A model generated the notes under the pieces. It was given only the letters and a program-made list of their open reading frames with translations. It had not been told where the DNA came from and made no database searches. Positions 1 to 9,986 of a stretch of 33,183 nt of DNA are shown here, piece by piece. How positions within the stretch are numbered: position 1 is the stretch's first letter; every line of letters begins with the position of its first letter. This stretch comes from Thiomonas sp. GTDB lineage: Bacteria > Pseudomonadota > Gammaproteobacteria > Burkholderiales > Burkholderiaceae_C. A program made the position numbers and the translations under genes. The DNA lies in assembly GCA_027311065.1 (NCBI GenBank), contig DAICZP010000053.1, forward strand, positions 1 to 33,183, written 5' to 3'.

Positions 1-447
1 CTTCTGCACGGCCTGCACGATTTCGACGAGCTTCGTGCGCGGGATCTGGTCGATCGGCAGCGAACCAATCGCTGGAAACGCGAAGCGCTCCAGCGTGCCG
101 GCAACCTGCCCCTGGTGCTTCCCGTTGGACAGAGATGGCAGCTTGATCTTGAGCCACTGCTCCGTGATCGCCTTGAACGTCGGTGCGACCTTCGCGAGTG
201 GCGAGGCGGTCGCTGCGTCGGTCGGCGCGCTCTTGGCCTGCGCATGCGCTGCGCGGGCCTGCGCCAGAGTCATGGCCGGGTAGCGGCCATAGGTTCGCGT
301 GCGCTGTTTGCCGTTCTGCGCATAGTTGGCCCGCCAGCTCTTCAGCCCGGTGGGCGCCACAAAGAGGTACAGGCCGCCGCCGTCGGTGAGTTTGTAGGGC
401 CGCTCCTGCGGCTTGGCTGCGTCGACAGCCTTCACGGTGAGACTCAT
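1..447 (-). CDS. Tyrosine-recombinase integrase, N-terminal part (cut by window edge)
   Basis: Reading leftward from an ATG at 445-447, the frame stays open for 149 codons to the first base of the window, so only the N-terminal part is visible. The start (MSLTVKAVDAAKPQERPYKL) followed by DGGGLYLFV, then SWRANY, KQRTRTYGRYP and MTLAQAR, is the DUF4102 arm-binding domain typical of P4/CP4-type phage and island integrases. Residues about 95-149 (AITEQWL onward) begin the core-binding SAM-like domain. The catalytic Arg/His/Tyr region lies outside the window. The gene follows a tRNA-Ser on the same strand about 160 bp away, the usual layout for an element integrated in a tRNA 3' end. The element body should therefore extend left of position 1. 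Whether the gene is intact cannot be seen. Confidence 0.88.
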   Translation of the reverse strand, partial: MSLTVKAVDAAKPQERPYKLTDGGGLYLFVAPTGLKSWRANYAQNGKQRTRTYGRYPAMTLAQARAAHAQAKSAPTDAATASPLAKVAPTFKAITEQWLKIKLPSLSNGKHQGQVAGTLERFAFPAIGSLPIDQIPRTKLVEIVQAVQK

Positions 448-530
448 GGTATCGCCCTTCTGGATGCCATGGACGATACCACGATTGGCAGCTGGCTGGC
501 GTGGTATCGCCCCGGATGCCACGGGACGAT
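447..530. repeat. Paired direct and inverted repeats at the integrase start
   Basis: Two imperfect direct repeats lie at 447-477 and 502-530. Each has TGGTATCGCCC, then GGATGCCA, then GGACGAT; the first copy has four extra bases (ttct) in the middle. They also create a perfect 10-bp inverted repeat, CGATACCACG (474-483) against CGTGGTATCG (500-509). The first copy begins at the integrase ATG. This position suits an operator for integrase autoregulation, or arm-type or excisionase sites. The function is inferred from position only. Confidence 0.6.
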
Positions 531-550
531 TATGGACGCACCCACCAATG

Positions 551-583
551 AAAAAGCCCCGCCGCAGAGACTGCGCGGGGCTT
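551..583 (-). terminator. Rho-independent terminator after tRNA-Ser
   Basis: Read leftward, AAGCCCCGC (583-575) pairs perfectly with GCGGGGCTT (562-554), and an inner GCAG/CTGC pair extends the stem. The T residues at 555-551 complete a canonical intrinsic terminator. It lies about 25 bp past the tRNA-Ser 3' end and before the integrase, so it should end the tRNA transcript and isolate the integrase from it. Confidence 0.85.
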
Positions 584-607
584 CGAAGGACTACTTTGGA
601 TCAATCC

Positions 608-698
608 TGGCGGAAAGGGTGGGATTCGAACCCACGGTACGGTATAACCGTACACCGGATTTCGAGTCCGGCGCATTCGACCACTCTGCCACCTTTCC
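608..698 (-). tRNA. tRNA-Ser (anticodon CGA)
   Basis: The 7-bp acceptor stem GGAAAGG/CCTTTCC is perfect, and the 3' CCA is encoded (TGG at 608-610). The anticodon stem CCGGA/TCCGG encloses the loop CTCGAAA with anticodon CGA, which reads UCG. A long variable arm (GTACGG/CCGTAC pairing) and the T-loop GGTTCGAATCC mark a class II serine tRNA. It lies downstream of serS on the same strand. Its 3' end faces an integrase gene and is the probable attachment site of the element to the left. Confidence 0.97.
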
Positions 699-749
699 GG
701 GTGTTCTCCACGCGCATTCAGCAGGCTTTGCTGCATCCCCGAGCGCTTG

Positions 750-791
750 GCTTCTTGTGCCACGCTTCTCGTGCCAGGCTTCTTCTACAAG
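750..791. repeat. Short imperfect 14-bp tandem repeat
   Basis: GCTTCTTGTGCCAC (750-763) is followed directly by GCTTCTCGTGCCAG (764-777), which matches at 12 of 14 positions. A third unit (778-791) keeps only the first six bases clearly. It lies in the 165-bp gap between serS and tRNA-Ser. No function is evident. Confidence 0.4.
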
Positions 792-847
792 CCCTCAGCC
801 TGCCGGCGCATTCGTGGTCGAAGGTGCGCGCGGCGCGTAAGCTCTCC

Positions 848-3253
<2,406 letters not shown>

Positions 3254-3264
3254 CGATGCTCCCT

Positions 3265-3714
3265 CTAGAGCACGCCCAGAATCTGGACGTCGAACACGAC
3301 GGGCCGGCCCGCCAGCGGATGGTTGAAATCGAGTTCGACATCGTGGTCTGTGATGGCGGTGACCGTGGCCGCCGCCGAGGCACCACTCGCGGAACTGACA
3401 CCGGCCAGCTGCACGGCGTCACCCACCGCGAGATCCACGTCTGCCGCCACGTGCGCCTGCAGCGCCTCGCGTGGAACGCGCTTGACGCGTCCGGGGTCGT
3501 GCGCGCCAAACGCAGTGTCGGGCGGAAGCTCGAAATGTCCGGTGGCGCCCTCCTCCATGCCAACCAGGCAGGCTTCCAGGGCAGGCGCCAACTGGCGCGT
3601 CCCAAGGGTGAGCGTCGCGGGGCGATGGCCGAACGTGTTGATCCAGTCGCGCCCGTCTGGGGCGGCAAGGCGGTAATGCAGGGTGAGCATCGAGTCGGAA
3701 CGAACGGTTGCCAC
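3265..3714 (-). CDS. slpA: FKBP-type peptidyl-prolyl cis-trans isomerase, SlpA type
   Basis: This 149-residue cytoplasmic FKBP-fold isomerase and chaperone belongs to the SlpA/SlyD class. Family marks are LTLHYRL at the start of the fold, [16 protein letters not shown] (the FKBP 'L.GLE..L.GM' stretch), DTAFGAHDP, and the C-terminal [20 protein letters not shown]. The insert-in-flap domain lies between. The chosen start is GTG at 3712-3714. Starting at the next Met (residue 9) would remove most of the short N-terminal stretch that precedes the first strand in homologues. There is no His-rich metal-binding tail, which separates it from SlyD. It is the first gene of a leftward set with ispH and serS, and radC is divergent. 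Confidence 0.9.
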   Translation of the reverse strand: MATVRSDSMLTLHYRLAAPDGRDWINTFGHRPATLTLGTRQLAPALEACLVGMEEGATGHFELPPDTAFGAHDPGRVKRVPREALQAHVAADVDLAVGDAVQLAGVSSASGASAAATVTAITDHDVELDFNHPLAGRPVVFDVQILGVL

Positions 3715-3752
3715 TTGTCTCTACACTGTGTGAATCGATCCAGGACACGCCA

Positions 3753-3796
3753 CGACACAGAGTGTCGGGCGCGGAAAATCAAACCTCTCCATTGTA
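3753..3796 (-). promoter_or_regulatory. Divergent slpA/radC control region with a TACAAT element
   Basis: In the 122-bp gap between slpA and radC, a leftward -10-like TACAAT lies at 3796-3791 within CCCTACAATGG, about 77 bp upstream of slpA. No convincing -35 precedes it. The CCTACAAT core is shared with the prfC and ETF-QO upstream regions. A small inverted repeat, CGACAC-aga-GTGTCG, sits at 3753-3767. No rightward radC promoter can be defined by eye. Confidence 0.35.
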
Positions 3797-3836
3797 GGGA
3801 AGCAGCTGACCTGCCGTCCGCCCCTTTGGTAATTTC

Positions 3837-4517
3837 ATGGCTACACGCATCGCCGATCTCCCTCTTGCCGCGCGGCCGCGCGAGAAGCTCCTTGCGCGCG
3901 GCAGCGCGGCCCTCGCCGACGCTGAGCTGGTGGCACTTGTCCTGCGTGGCGGCGTGCGCGGGGTCAGTGCTCTGACACTGGCGCAGCAATTGCTCGACCG
4001 TTTTGGCGGTCTGCGCGGCCTGCTCCACGCCGACGGTGGCGCCGTTTGCGCGGTGCATGGTCTGGGGCCCGCGAAGTTCGCGCAGCTCGCCGCGGTGATG
4101 GAGCTCGCACGCCGCACCCTGGCGGAACCCATGCGCCAGCGCGGGATGCTGAACGATCCACGCTCGGTGCGCGACTATCTGCGCCTATGGATTGGTGCTG
4201 GAACCGTGGAGGTTTTTTGCGCGTTGTTTCTTGACGCCCGGCACCAACTCATCGAGGCGCGTGAGCTGTCGCGCGGCTCCCTCACGCAGGCTGGGGTCTA
4301 TCCGCGCGAAATCGTCAAGACCGCATTGGCCATCAATGCAGCCGCGCTCATCATCGCGCATAACCACCCTTCCGGCGTCGGATCACCCTCGGCAGCCGAC
4401 CGCGCCGTCACCGCGCAGATCAAGGCTGCGCTGGCGCTGGTTGATATCCGGCTTGTGGATCATCTGGTGGTCACTGTCGACGACGCGTATTCGTTTGCCG
4501 AACACGGGCTGCTGTAA
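3837..4517 (+). CDS. radC: RadC family protein (UPF0758, JAB/MPN metalloprotease fold)
   Basis: This 226-residue protein is close to the usual RadC length. The N-terminal half (LPLAARPREKLLARG, ALADAELVALVLRGG, and GLGPAKFAQLAAVMELARR) is the helix-hairpin-helix-like region. The C-terminal half is a JAB/MPN domain carrying the zinc motif HNHPSG with His175, His177 and Asp188. The role in vivo is unsettled. The name comes from an old E. coli DNA-repair allele, and family members are linked to replication-fork recovery and to mobile elements. It is divergent from slpA, an arrangement common in betaproteobacteria, and the Smr-domain gene starts 16 bp after its stop, suggesting co-transcription. 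Confidence 0.93.
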   Translation: MATRIADLPLAARPREKLLARGSAALADAELVALVLRGGVRGVSALTLAQQLLDRFGGLRGLLHADGGAVCAVHGLGPAKFAQLAAVMELARRTLAEPMRQRGMLNDPRSVRDYLRLWIGAGTVEVFCALFLDARHQLIEARELSRGSLTQAGVYPREIVKTALAINAAALIIAHNHPSGVGSPSAADRAVTAQIKAALALVDIRLVDHLVVTVDDAYSFAEHGLL

Positions 4518-4533
4518 AGCGCGAGGCTCTGTC

Positions 4534-5112
4534 GTGACACGCAATCCGCCCCGGAAGTCGATCCAGCCGGCGCTTCTCGGTGAAGACGATCGCGCCTTGT
4601 TCCGCGCCGCCGTCGCTGATGCGCGCCCGCTGGCTCCGCACGGAAGAATCGAGCCGCCCCGATATCGCCCGGCGGCAATTCCCAACCAGTTCCTGCGCGA
4701 CGAACGAGAGGCGCTGCGCGACTCGCTGTCGGATGCCATCGATGTCGACTCCCTGCTCGAAACCGATGCCGCCCTATCCTTCCGCCGGCATGGCATCCCG
4801 CCCGACACGGTTCGGCGCTTGCGACGGGGCCGCTGGGTGATCCAGTCCGAGATCGATTTGCATGGGCTCCGCAGCGACGAGGCCCGCGTTGCCATCCAGC
4901 AGTTCATCCACGCTGCGCGCGCTCATGACAGGCGCTGCGTCCGCGTGATCCACGGCAAGGGATTGAGTTCGCCGGGTCGTGAACCCGTTCTCAAGCGCAA
5001 GGTGCTCGGTTGGCTGATGCAGATGGACGACGTGCTGGCGTTCTGCCAGGCGCGTCCATGCGATGGCGGAGCGGGCGCGCTGGTGGTGCTGCTACGGGCC
5101 GCACGCCGTTGA
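4534..5112 (+). CDS. Smr-domain protein (putative DNA endonuclease/nicking domain)
   Basis: The protein is 192 residues from the GTG at 4534-4536, which has a modest GAGG 7 bp upstream; no suitable ATG exists in this frame after radC. The N-terminal half is charged and probably flexible. The C-terminal half is a Smr (MutS2-related) domain with the DLHGL motif at His110 and the glycine-rich VIHGKG motif at residues 139-143, ending in a strand-rich GAGALVVLLR. Stand-alone Smr proteins of this type (YdaL/SmrA/SmrB class) have DNA- or mRNA-cleaving activity. The nucleic-acid target here is not known. It is probably co-transcribed with radC and convergent with the hemoglobin gene. Confidence 0.88.
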   Translation: MTRNPPRKSIQPALLGEDDRALFRAAVADARPLAPHGRIEPPRYRPAAIPNQFLRDEREALRDSLSDAIDVDSLLETDAALSFRRHGIPPDTVRRLRRGRWVIQSEIDLHGLRSDEARVAIQQFIHAARAHDRRCVRVIHGKGLSSPGREPVLKRKVLGWLMQMDDVLAFCQARPCDGGAGALVVLLRAARR

Positions 5113-5137
5113 GCTGGTCACGAAGCGCGGGAGGACG

Positions 5138-5584
5138 TCAGGCGCCGCCTGGAGACACCATGCCACCTTCGGGCTTGTTGCGCATCCAGTCTGCGGTTCC
5201 ACTGAATGAGGTCTGCAGGCGTTGACGCAGGACGCCGGCAACGCCTGCCTCATCCATGGCCTGCTCCATGCAAGCCATCCAGTCGTCCCGCTCCTTGACG
5301 CCGATGGCGTACGGAAAATGGCGCATCCGCAGACGTGGATGCCCAAAACGTTGCTCGTAATGCGACGGTCCGCCGAGCCAGCCGCACAGGAACCAGAACA
5401 GCTTGTCGCGCGTACCGTCCAACGGCGTCGGATGCATGGCACGCAGGGCCGCGAAACGCGGCTCCAGGTCCATCAGGTCATAGAAGCGATCGACCAGCGC
5501 ACGCACCCCGGCTTCACCGCCGATGGCCTCGAACGGCATCGCATCGACAGCGGCATCCTGCTGATTCGAAATGGAATTTGTCAT
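5138..5584 (-). CDS. Group II truncated hemoglobin
   Basis: This 148-residue small heme protein belongs to the TrHbO (GlbO/YjbI) group. The start is the ATG at 5582-5584 (MTNSISNQQ); an in-frame extension reading back into the neighbouring permease gene is not credible. Family marks are the IGGEAGVRALVDRFYDLM helix with Tyr35 at B10, FLCGWLGGP at residues 65-73, the proximal heme ligand His89 in RMRHFPYAI, and Trp102 at G8, which is diagnostic of group II. Such proteins bind oxygen and NO and are linked to oxidative or nitrosative stress; the physiological role here is inferred. It is the last gene of a leftward set after the permease, 41 bp downstream. Confidence 0.93.
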   Translation of the reverse strand: MTNSISNQQDAAVDAMPFEAIGGEAGVRALVDRFYDLMDLEPRFAALRAMHPTPLDGTRDKLFWFLCGWLGGPSHYEQRFGHPRLRMRHFPYAIGVKERDDWMACMEQAMDEAGVAGVLRQRLQTSFSGTADWMRNKPEGGMVSPGGA

Positions 5585-5625
5585 GGTGACGATATTCTGC
5601 CTTTGCACAGACGCAATGCATTGCG

Positions 5626-8115
5626 TCAGATCAATCGGCGCCCCCCGCGCAACAGCCGCATGGGGGGCGTCCGCAAGACCGGCGCGAGGCTTATCCAGCC
5701 AGTGATCAACGCCAGTGAAGCACCACCGATCACCCCACCCAGCACCCAGCCTCCACCTGGCGTCCACGTGAACGAGAACACCTCGCGTGCCAGTACCGTG
5801 CCCAGCACCAAGGCCGCCGTGGCACCGAGAGCGCCCGCGACTGCGCCGAGCAGGGTCAACTCGAGCGCCAGTACGCGGCGCAACATGCCGGCACGGGCGC
5901 CCAGCATGCGCCAGATCGCCGCCTCCCGCGCGCGCTCGCCCCGCTGGATCCGCAGCATGGCCACAACCACGGCCAATCCAGCACCCAGCACCCCGGCAAA
6001 CAGCAACTGCACCACGTTGACCAACTGGTCAAGCATGGCGCGGATCCGCGCCAGGACGTCACCGATATCAATCACTGTCACATCCGGAAATGCCTGCGCC
6101 AGTCGTGTGTCCAGGCCGGTGGTGCCGGGGGGTTCGAAAAACGCCGTGATGCGGGTTGACGGCAGGCCCTTCAGGAGCACGACCGGTGCCAGCACGAAAA
6201 AGTTCACCCGCAGCGAGGTCCAGTCGACGCGCCGCAGACTGGTGATCGGCGCATCGATGCGGGTGCCAGCGACGTCAAACGCGAGCCGGTCCCCGAGCTT
6301 CAGGCCCAGCGTGTCAGCGATACCCGCGTCCACTGACAGGCCATGCGCGCGCCAGTTTCCGGCGACGATGGTGTTGCCGTCGGGCACCGTGGGGCTGGTC
6401 GACAGGTTGAACTCACGCTCCACCAGCGCCCGCGCCCTCCCCGCCGGGTAATTGCGGCCAAAGACAGCATGACCATTGACCCCCACGAGACGTGCTCGCA
6501 CCATCGAGTACCAATCGAAGCGTGCCACCCCAGCCTGGCGCAGGGCGCCCTGAAACGCAGCGGTCTGGTCGGGCTGAATATTGATCGCAAACCGCGTCGG
6601 CGCATCGGGCGGAAGGCTTTGGCGCCATCCCTCGGTCAGTCCGTCGCGCAAGATGGCCACCAGCAGCATCGCCATCAAGGCCAATCCAAGCGCGCCGACC
6701 TGAATCACGGCCTGGGCGCGCCGCGCGCCCAGCTGCCGCGCGGCCAGCGCCGCTGTTCCATGCCCACGCTGCCCCGCGCGACGCGCAAGCCAAACCACGC
6801 CCGCCGCGCTGGCGCCGAGCGCCAGGGCCACCGCGACGGCTCCGCTCAGCGCGATCAGGGCGAGACGATGATCGCGTGCCATCCACGCCAGCACGACCGC
6901 GCACAGCAAGGCACCGGCCCAGGTCTGCCACCACCCCACGCGTCGTCCCGGGGATGGACGCAGCACGCGCATCGGCGGCTCGCCCGCCAAGGCGTGAAGC
7001 GGCGCGAGCGCAAACGCCAGCAGCAACACCCACACGACCCCAAACGCCGAGGCCACTGGCCGCCAGCCGGCGGATGGCAGGGTGACGGCGCCAAGCAGAC
7101 CTCCGAGCAAGCGCAGCACCAGTGCCTGCAACCCGAGTCCCGCGAGGCAACCCACCCCCGCGGCGACCGCTCCGAGCACGCCAAGCTCCACCATGAACAT
7201 GCGCATGACGGCGCCGCGTGTCAGCCCAAGCGCTTTGAGCAAGGCCACCATGTCGCGGCGTCGCTGCGCGAAATCACGCGCCGCGATCGCTGTGGCGAGC
7301 GCTGCCAACAGCGTCGCACCCAGCGCAACCACCTGCAGAAACGATGCGCCGCGGCGCAGGGCGTCGCCAACGTCGGCGTCGTTCGCACGCTGCAGATGCA
7401 CGCCGCGCATCGCGGAGGCGTCGATGTTCGCGCGTGCCCATGCCGCATAGCGTGCAACGGCGTCAGGAGCGCCACGCAGTGCCAGGCGCCAGCGCACGCG
7501 GCTGGCCGGCTGCAGCAGACCGGTGGCGTCGAGATCCGCCATGTTGATCATGACGCGCGGCGCGAAGGCGATACCGGTTCCGTCCGGCTCGGACGCGATG
7601 ACCCCCGCGATCCTGAACGTACCGGCGCCAAGCCGGATGCGGTCCAGCCGCCCCGCTCCGAGGCGGGCGCCCAAACCCCGCGCCACCCACACCGTACCCG
7701 GCTGAGGTCCGCCGCGGACATCGCGCACCCGTCCCCCCTCGCTGCCCTGCAGCGCCACCGCGCCAAACAAAGGGTAAGCGGCATCGACGGCCTTGAGCGA
7801 AACCAGGTGCGCCCGCGCATGCACCCCGACGCCCAATGCCATGGTGGGGAATTCCGCGATGTGCACCATGTTCAGCGCCGCGGCACGGGCCTCGACACCG
7901 AATGCGGGTGGCAGCGCGTGATCCGAATCCACCACCAACTGGCCACCCAGCAAGGCTGCCGCGTCTTGCCGCAGCCCGACGTCAACGCGCTCGGCCAGAA
8001 AACCCAGACCCGAGAGTACCGTGGCTGCCAGCACCAGGGCGAACCACATCAGCCGCAGCTCCGCGGCGCCGAGGTCGCGTCGCAACAACGTGGAAACGCG
8101 TGCCAGCGTAGCCAT
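5626..8115 (-). CDS. ABC transporter permease, FtsX/YbbP type
   Basis: This 829-residue inner-membrane protein matches the layout of E. coli YbbP. There is one N-terminal membrane helix (residues about 22-42), a long extracytoplasmic region, FtsX-type membrane blocks near 260-380, a central pair of helices near 400-470, a second soluble region, and a last FtsX block near 710-815. Markers include ALATAIAARDFAQRRRDMVALLKALG and VAMLRIQRGERAREAAIWRMLGAR, the FtsX 'E..R...LGA' coupling-loop type. YbbP normally works with the ATPase YbbA, which is usually adjacent; none is seen here. It starts 17 bp after prfC. The substrate is unknown; export or extraction of lipid-linked or lipoprotein-type cargo is only a guess from the family. 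Confidence 0.85.
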   Translation of the reverse strand: MATLARVSTLLRRDLGAAELRLMWFALVLAATVLSGLGFLAERVDVGLRQDAAALLGGQLVVDSDHALPPAFGVEARAAALNMVHIAEFPTMALGVGVHARAHLVSLKAVDAAYPLFGAVALQGSEGGRVRDVRGGPQPGTVWVARGLGARLGAGRLDRIRLGAGTFRIAGVIASEPDGTGIAFAPRVMINMADLDATGLLQPASRVRWRLALRGAPDAVARYAAWARANIDASAMRGVHLQRANDADVGDALRRGASFLQVVALGATLLAALATAIAARDFAQRRRDMVALLKALGLTRGAVMRMFMVELGVLGAVAAGVGCLAGLGLQALVLRLLGGLLGAVTLPSAGWRPVASAFGVVWVLLLAFALAPLHALAGEPPMRVLRPSPGRRVGWWQTWAGALLCAVVLAWMARDHRLALIALSGAVAVALALGASAAGVVWLARRAGQRGHGTAALAARQLGARRAQAVIQVGALGLALMAMLLVAILRDGLTEGWRQSLPPDAPTRFAINIQPDQTAAFQGALRQAGVARFDWYSMVRARLVGVNGHAVFGRNYPAGRARALVEREFNLSTSPTVPDGNTIVAGNWRAHGLSVDAGIADTLGLKLGDRLAFDVAGTRIDAPITSLRRVDWTSLRVNFFVLAPVVLLKGLPSTRITAFFEPPGTTGLDTRLAQAFPDVTVIDIGDVLARIRAMLDQLVNVVQLLFAGVLGAGLAVVVAMLRIQRGERAREAAIWRMLGARAGMLRRVLALELTLLGAVAGALGATAALVLGTVLAREVFSFTWTPGGGWVLGGVIGGASLALITGWISLAPVLRTPPMRLLRGGRRLI

Positions 8116-8132
8116 GCGGGGTCAGTCGAGCG

Positions 8133-9749
8133 TCAAGCCGCCAGGTCGGTCTGGAAGACCCGCCCCGCGTGTTCACGCAAGGCGTGGAACTCAACGTCGG
8201 GCCAGCGCTCCTGCAAGACGCGGAGCTCCGCCGCGTGCGCCAGCAGGATCGTGGGCGCATCGACCACGTCGTACGCGATACGGTGCGCATTCTCGTCAAT
8301 GAAACGCTTGAGCTGGCGCTCGTCACTGCTGTGAATCCATCGCGCAACCCGATAGGGAGTGGCCGCGAGGCGCGCCGCAACGTTGTATTCCCCCGATAGC
8401 CTGTGCAGCACCACGTCGAACTGCAACGCACCCACGGCGCCAAGCAGCAGACTGCCGGAGAAGTGCGGACGGAACACCTGGATCGCACCCTCCTCGCCGA
8501 GCTGCATCAGCCCCGTCCGCAGCTGCTTGCTGCGGAGGGGGTCGGCAATCTCCACGGCCTGGAACAACTCGGGCGCAAAAAACGGCAAGCCGGTGAACTG
8601 CAGGTTCTCACCCTCGGTGAGCGTGTCGCCAAGTCGCAAGGTGCCGTGATTGGGAATACCGATGATGTCACCAGCCCAGGCGTCCTCCAGCAACTCACGG
8701 CGCTGCGACATGAACGCCACCACCGTGTTGGGACGAATGTCCTTGCCGGTGCGACACACCTTGAGCCGCATACCCCGCGTGAAATGGCCCGAGCAGACCC
8801 GCACGAACGCAATGCGGTCACGGTGCGCCGGATCCATATTGGCCTGAATCTTGAACACCAGCCCGGTGAACTTCGGCTCCGCGGGCTGCACCAGCCGCTG
8901 CACGGCGACGCGGGGCCCAGGCGGCGGCGCGAGGTCGACCAGGGCGTCGAGCACCTCCCGGACCCCGAAATTGTTGATGGCCGAACCAAAAAACAGCGGA
9001 GACTGCCGCCCAGCGAGGAACTCCCCACGGTCGAACAAGGGCGTGGCATCGGTCAACAAACCGATTTCCTCGGCCGCGGTGACGCGCTCCTGGCCGAAGC
9101 GCCGCGCGAGCTCGGGGTTGTCAAGCCCCTCGATGAATTCGTCATCCGTGTTGTCGAGGCGATCTTCGCCGGCGCGGAACACGCGCATGCGCTGCGCGCG
9201 CAAATCGAGAACGCCGTGAAAGTTCTTGCCCATTCCCACCGGCCAGGTAAAGGGAATCGAGTCCATGCCGAGATGGCGCTCGATTTCATCCATCAGATCC
9301 AGCGGCGCACGGACCTCGCGGTCCATCTTGTTCACGAACGTGATGATGGGTGTGTTGCGGGCGCGGCAGACTTCCAGCAACCGCAAGGTCTGCGCCTCCA
9401 CGCCGTTGGCGGCGTCGATGACCATCAGCGCCGCGTCCACCGCGGTCAGCACGCGGTACGTGTCTTCCGAAAAATCCTGGTGACCCGGGGTATCCAACAA
9501 GTTGATGACGCAATCTCGCCATTCCATTTGCATCACTGACGATGCGACGGAAATCCCACGCTGCTTCTCAATTTCCATCCAATCGGACGTGGCGTGGCGA
9601 CTGGCCTTGCGCGCTTTCACGGAGCCCGCGATCTGGATCGCACCCGAGAACAGCAGCAGCTTTTCCGTGAGCGTGGTCTTGCCGGCGTCGGGGTGGGAAA
9701 TGATCGCGAACGTGCGGCGGCGCGCGATCGAAGCTTGGGATTCGGACAT
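8133..9749 (-). CDS. prfC: Peptide chain release factor 3
   Basis: RF3 is a translational GTPase that removes RF1 or RF2 from the ribosome after peptide release. The 538-residue protein from ATG 9747-9749 (MSESQASIARRRTFAII) matches the family. G1 is HPDAGKTTL at residues 19-27, the RGIS switch I follows, G3 is DTPGHQDFSEDTYR, and G4 is NKMDRE. The C-terminal RF3 domain includes GALQFDVVLHRL. An upstream in-frame start would add 18 residues without homology and is rejected. No Shine-Dalgarno sequence is visible, and a -10-like TACAAT ends only 6 bp before the ATG, so the message may be leaderless. The YbbP-type permease follows 17 bp downstream. Confidence 0.96.
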   Translation of the reverse strand: MSESQASIARRRTFAIISHPDAGKTTLTEKLLLFSGAIQIAGSVKARKASRHATSDWMEIEKQRGISVASSVMQMEWRDCVINLLDTPGHQDFSEDTYRVLTAVDAALMVIDAANGVEAQTLRLLEVCRARNTPIITFVNKMDREVRAPLDLMDEIERHLGMDSIPFTWPVGMGKNFHGVLDLRAQRMRVFRAGEDRLDNTDDEFIEGLDNPELARRFGQERVTAAEEIGLLTDATPLFDRGEFLAGRQSPLFFGSAINNFGVREVLDALVDLAPPPGPRVAVQRLVQPAEPKFTGLVFKIQANMDPAHRDRIAFVRVCSGHFTRGMRLKVCRTGKDIRPNTVVAFMSQRRELLEDAWAGDIIGIPNHGTLRLGDTLTEGENLQFTGLPFFAPELFQAVEIADPLRSKQLRTGLMQLGEEGAIQVFRPHFSGSLLLGAVGALQFDVVLHRLSGEYNVAARLAATPYRVARWIHSSDERQLKRFIDENAHRIAYDVVDAPTILLAHAAELRVLQERWPDVEFHALREHAGRVFQTDLAA

Positions 9750-9755
9750 GCCCTG

Positions 9756-9761
9756 ATTGTA
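9756..9761 (-). promoter_or_regulatory. TACAAT -10 element immediately upstream of prfC
   Basis: Read leftward, CCCCTACAATCAGGGC runs straight into the prfC ATG. With the usual 6-7 bp from -10 to start point, transcription would begin at the A of the ATG. No clear -35 lies 16-18 bp upstream, so this is suggestive only. Confidence 0.35.
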
Positions 9762-9986
9762 GGGGTCTGCATTTGAAGTCGCCGGTGAAGCGCTGCTCAA
9801 CATACAGGCATGGGTCTCGTGTTCCGCCCTGCGCGCGCCACTTCGCGGAGGCCAATGGTGGGTATGACATCAACCTTTTGGCGTCTATGGACTATGCGTT
9901 GCGGAATGCCGGCTTCGGGGCGTAAGGTGCGCGCCTTCGCGCCGTTGAATCGGTGAACAAGGTCCGGCGCAACGAAGGAGATCACG

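Noticed and set aside
3727-3745. LexA-type box upstream of radC (CTG...CAG)
   Set aside because: The spacing between CTG and CAG is 12 bp, not the 10 bp of the SOS box, and the centre does not match.
5584-5767. N-terminal extension of the truncated hemoglobin by 61 residues
   Set aside because: It overlaps the 3' end of the permease gene. The family starts close to the internal Met, and the extension has no similarity to globins.
6343-8334. 663-codon rightward open frame opposite the YbbP-type permease and the end of prfC
   Set aside because: It is wholly antisense to two well-supported genes. Its translation is rich in Arg, His and Gln with no domain, as expected from the opposite strand of GC-rich genes.
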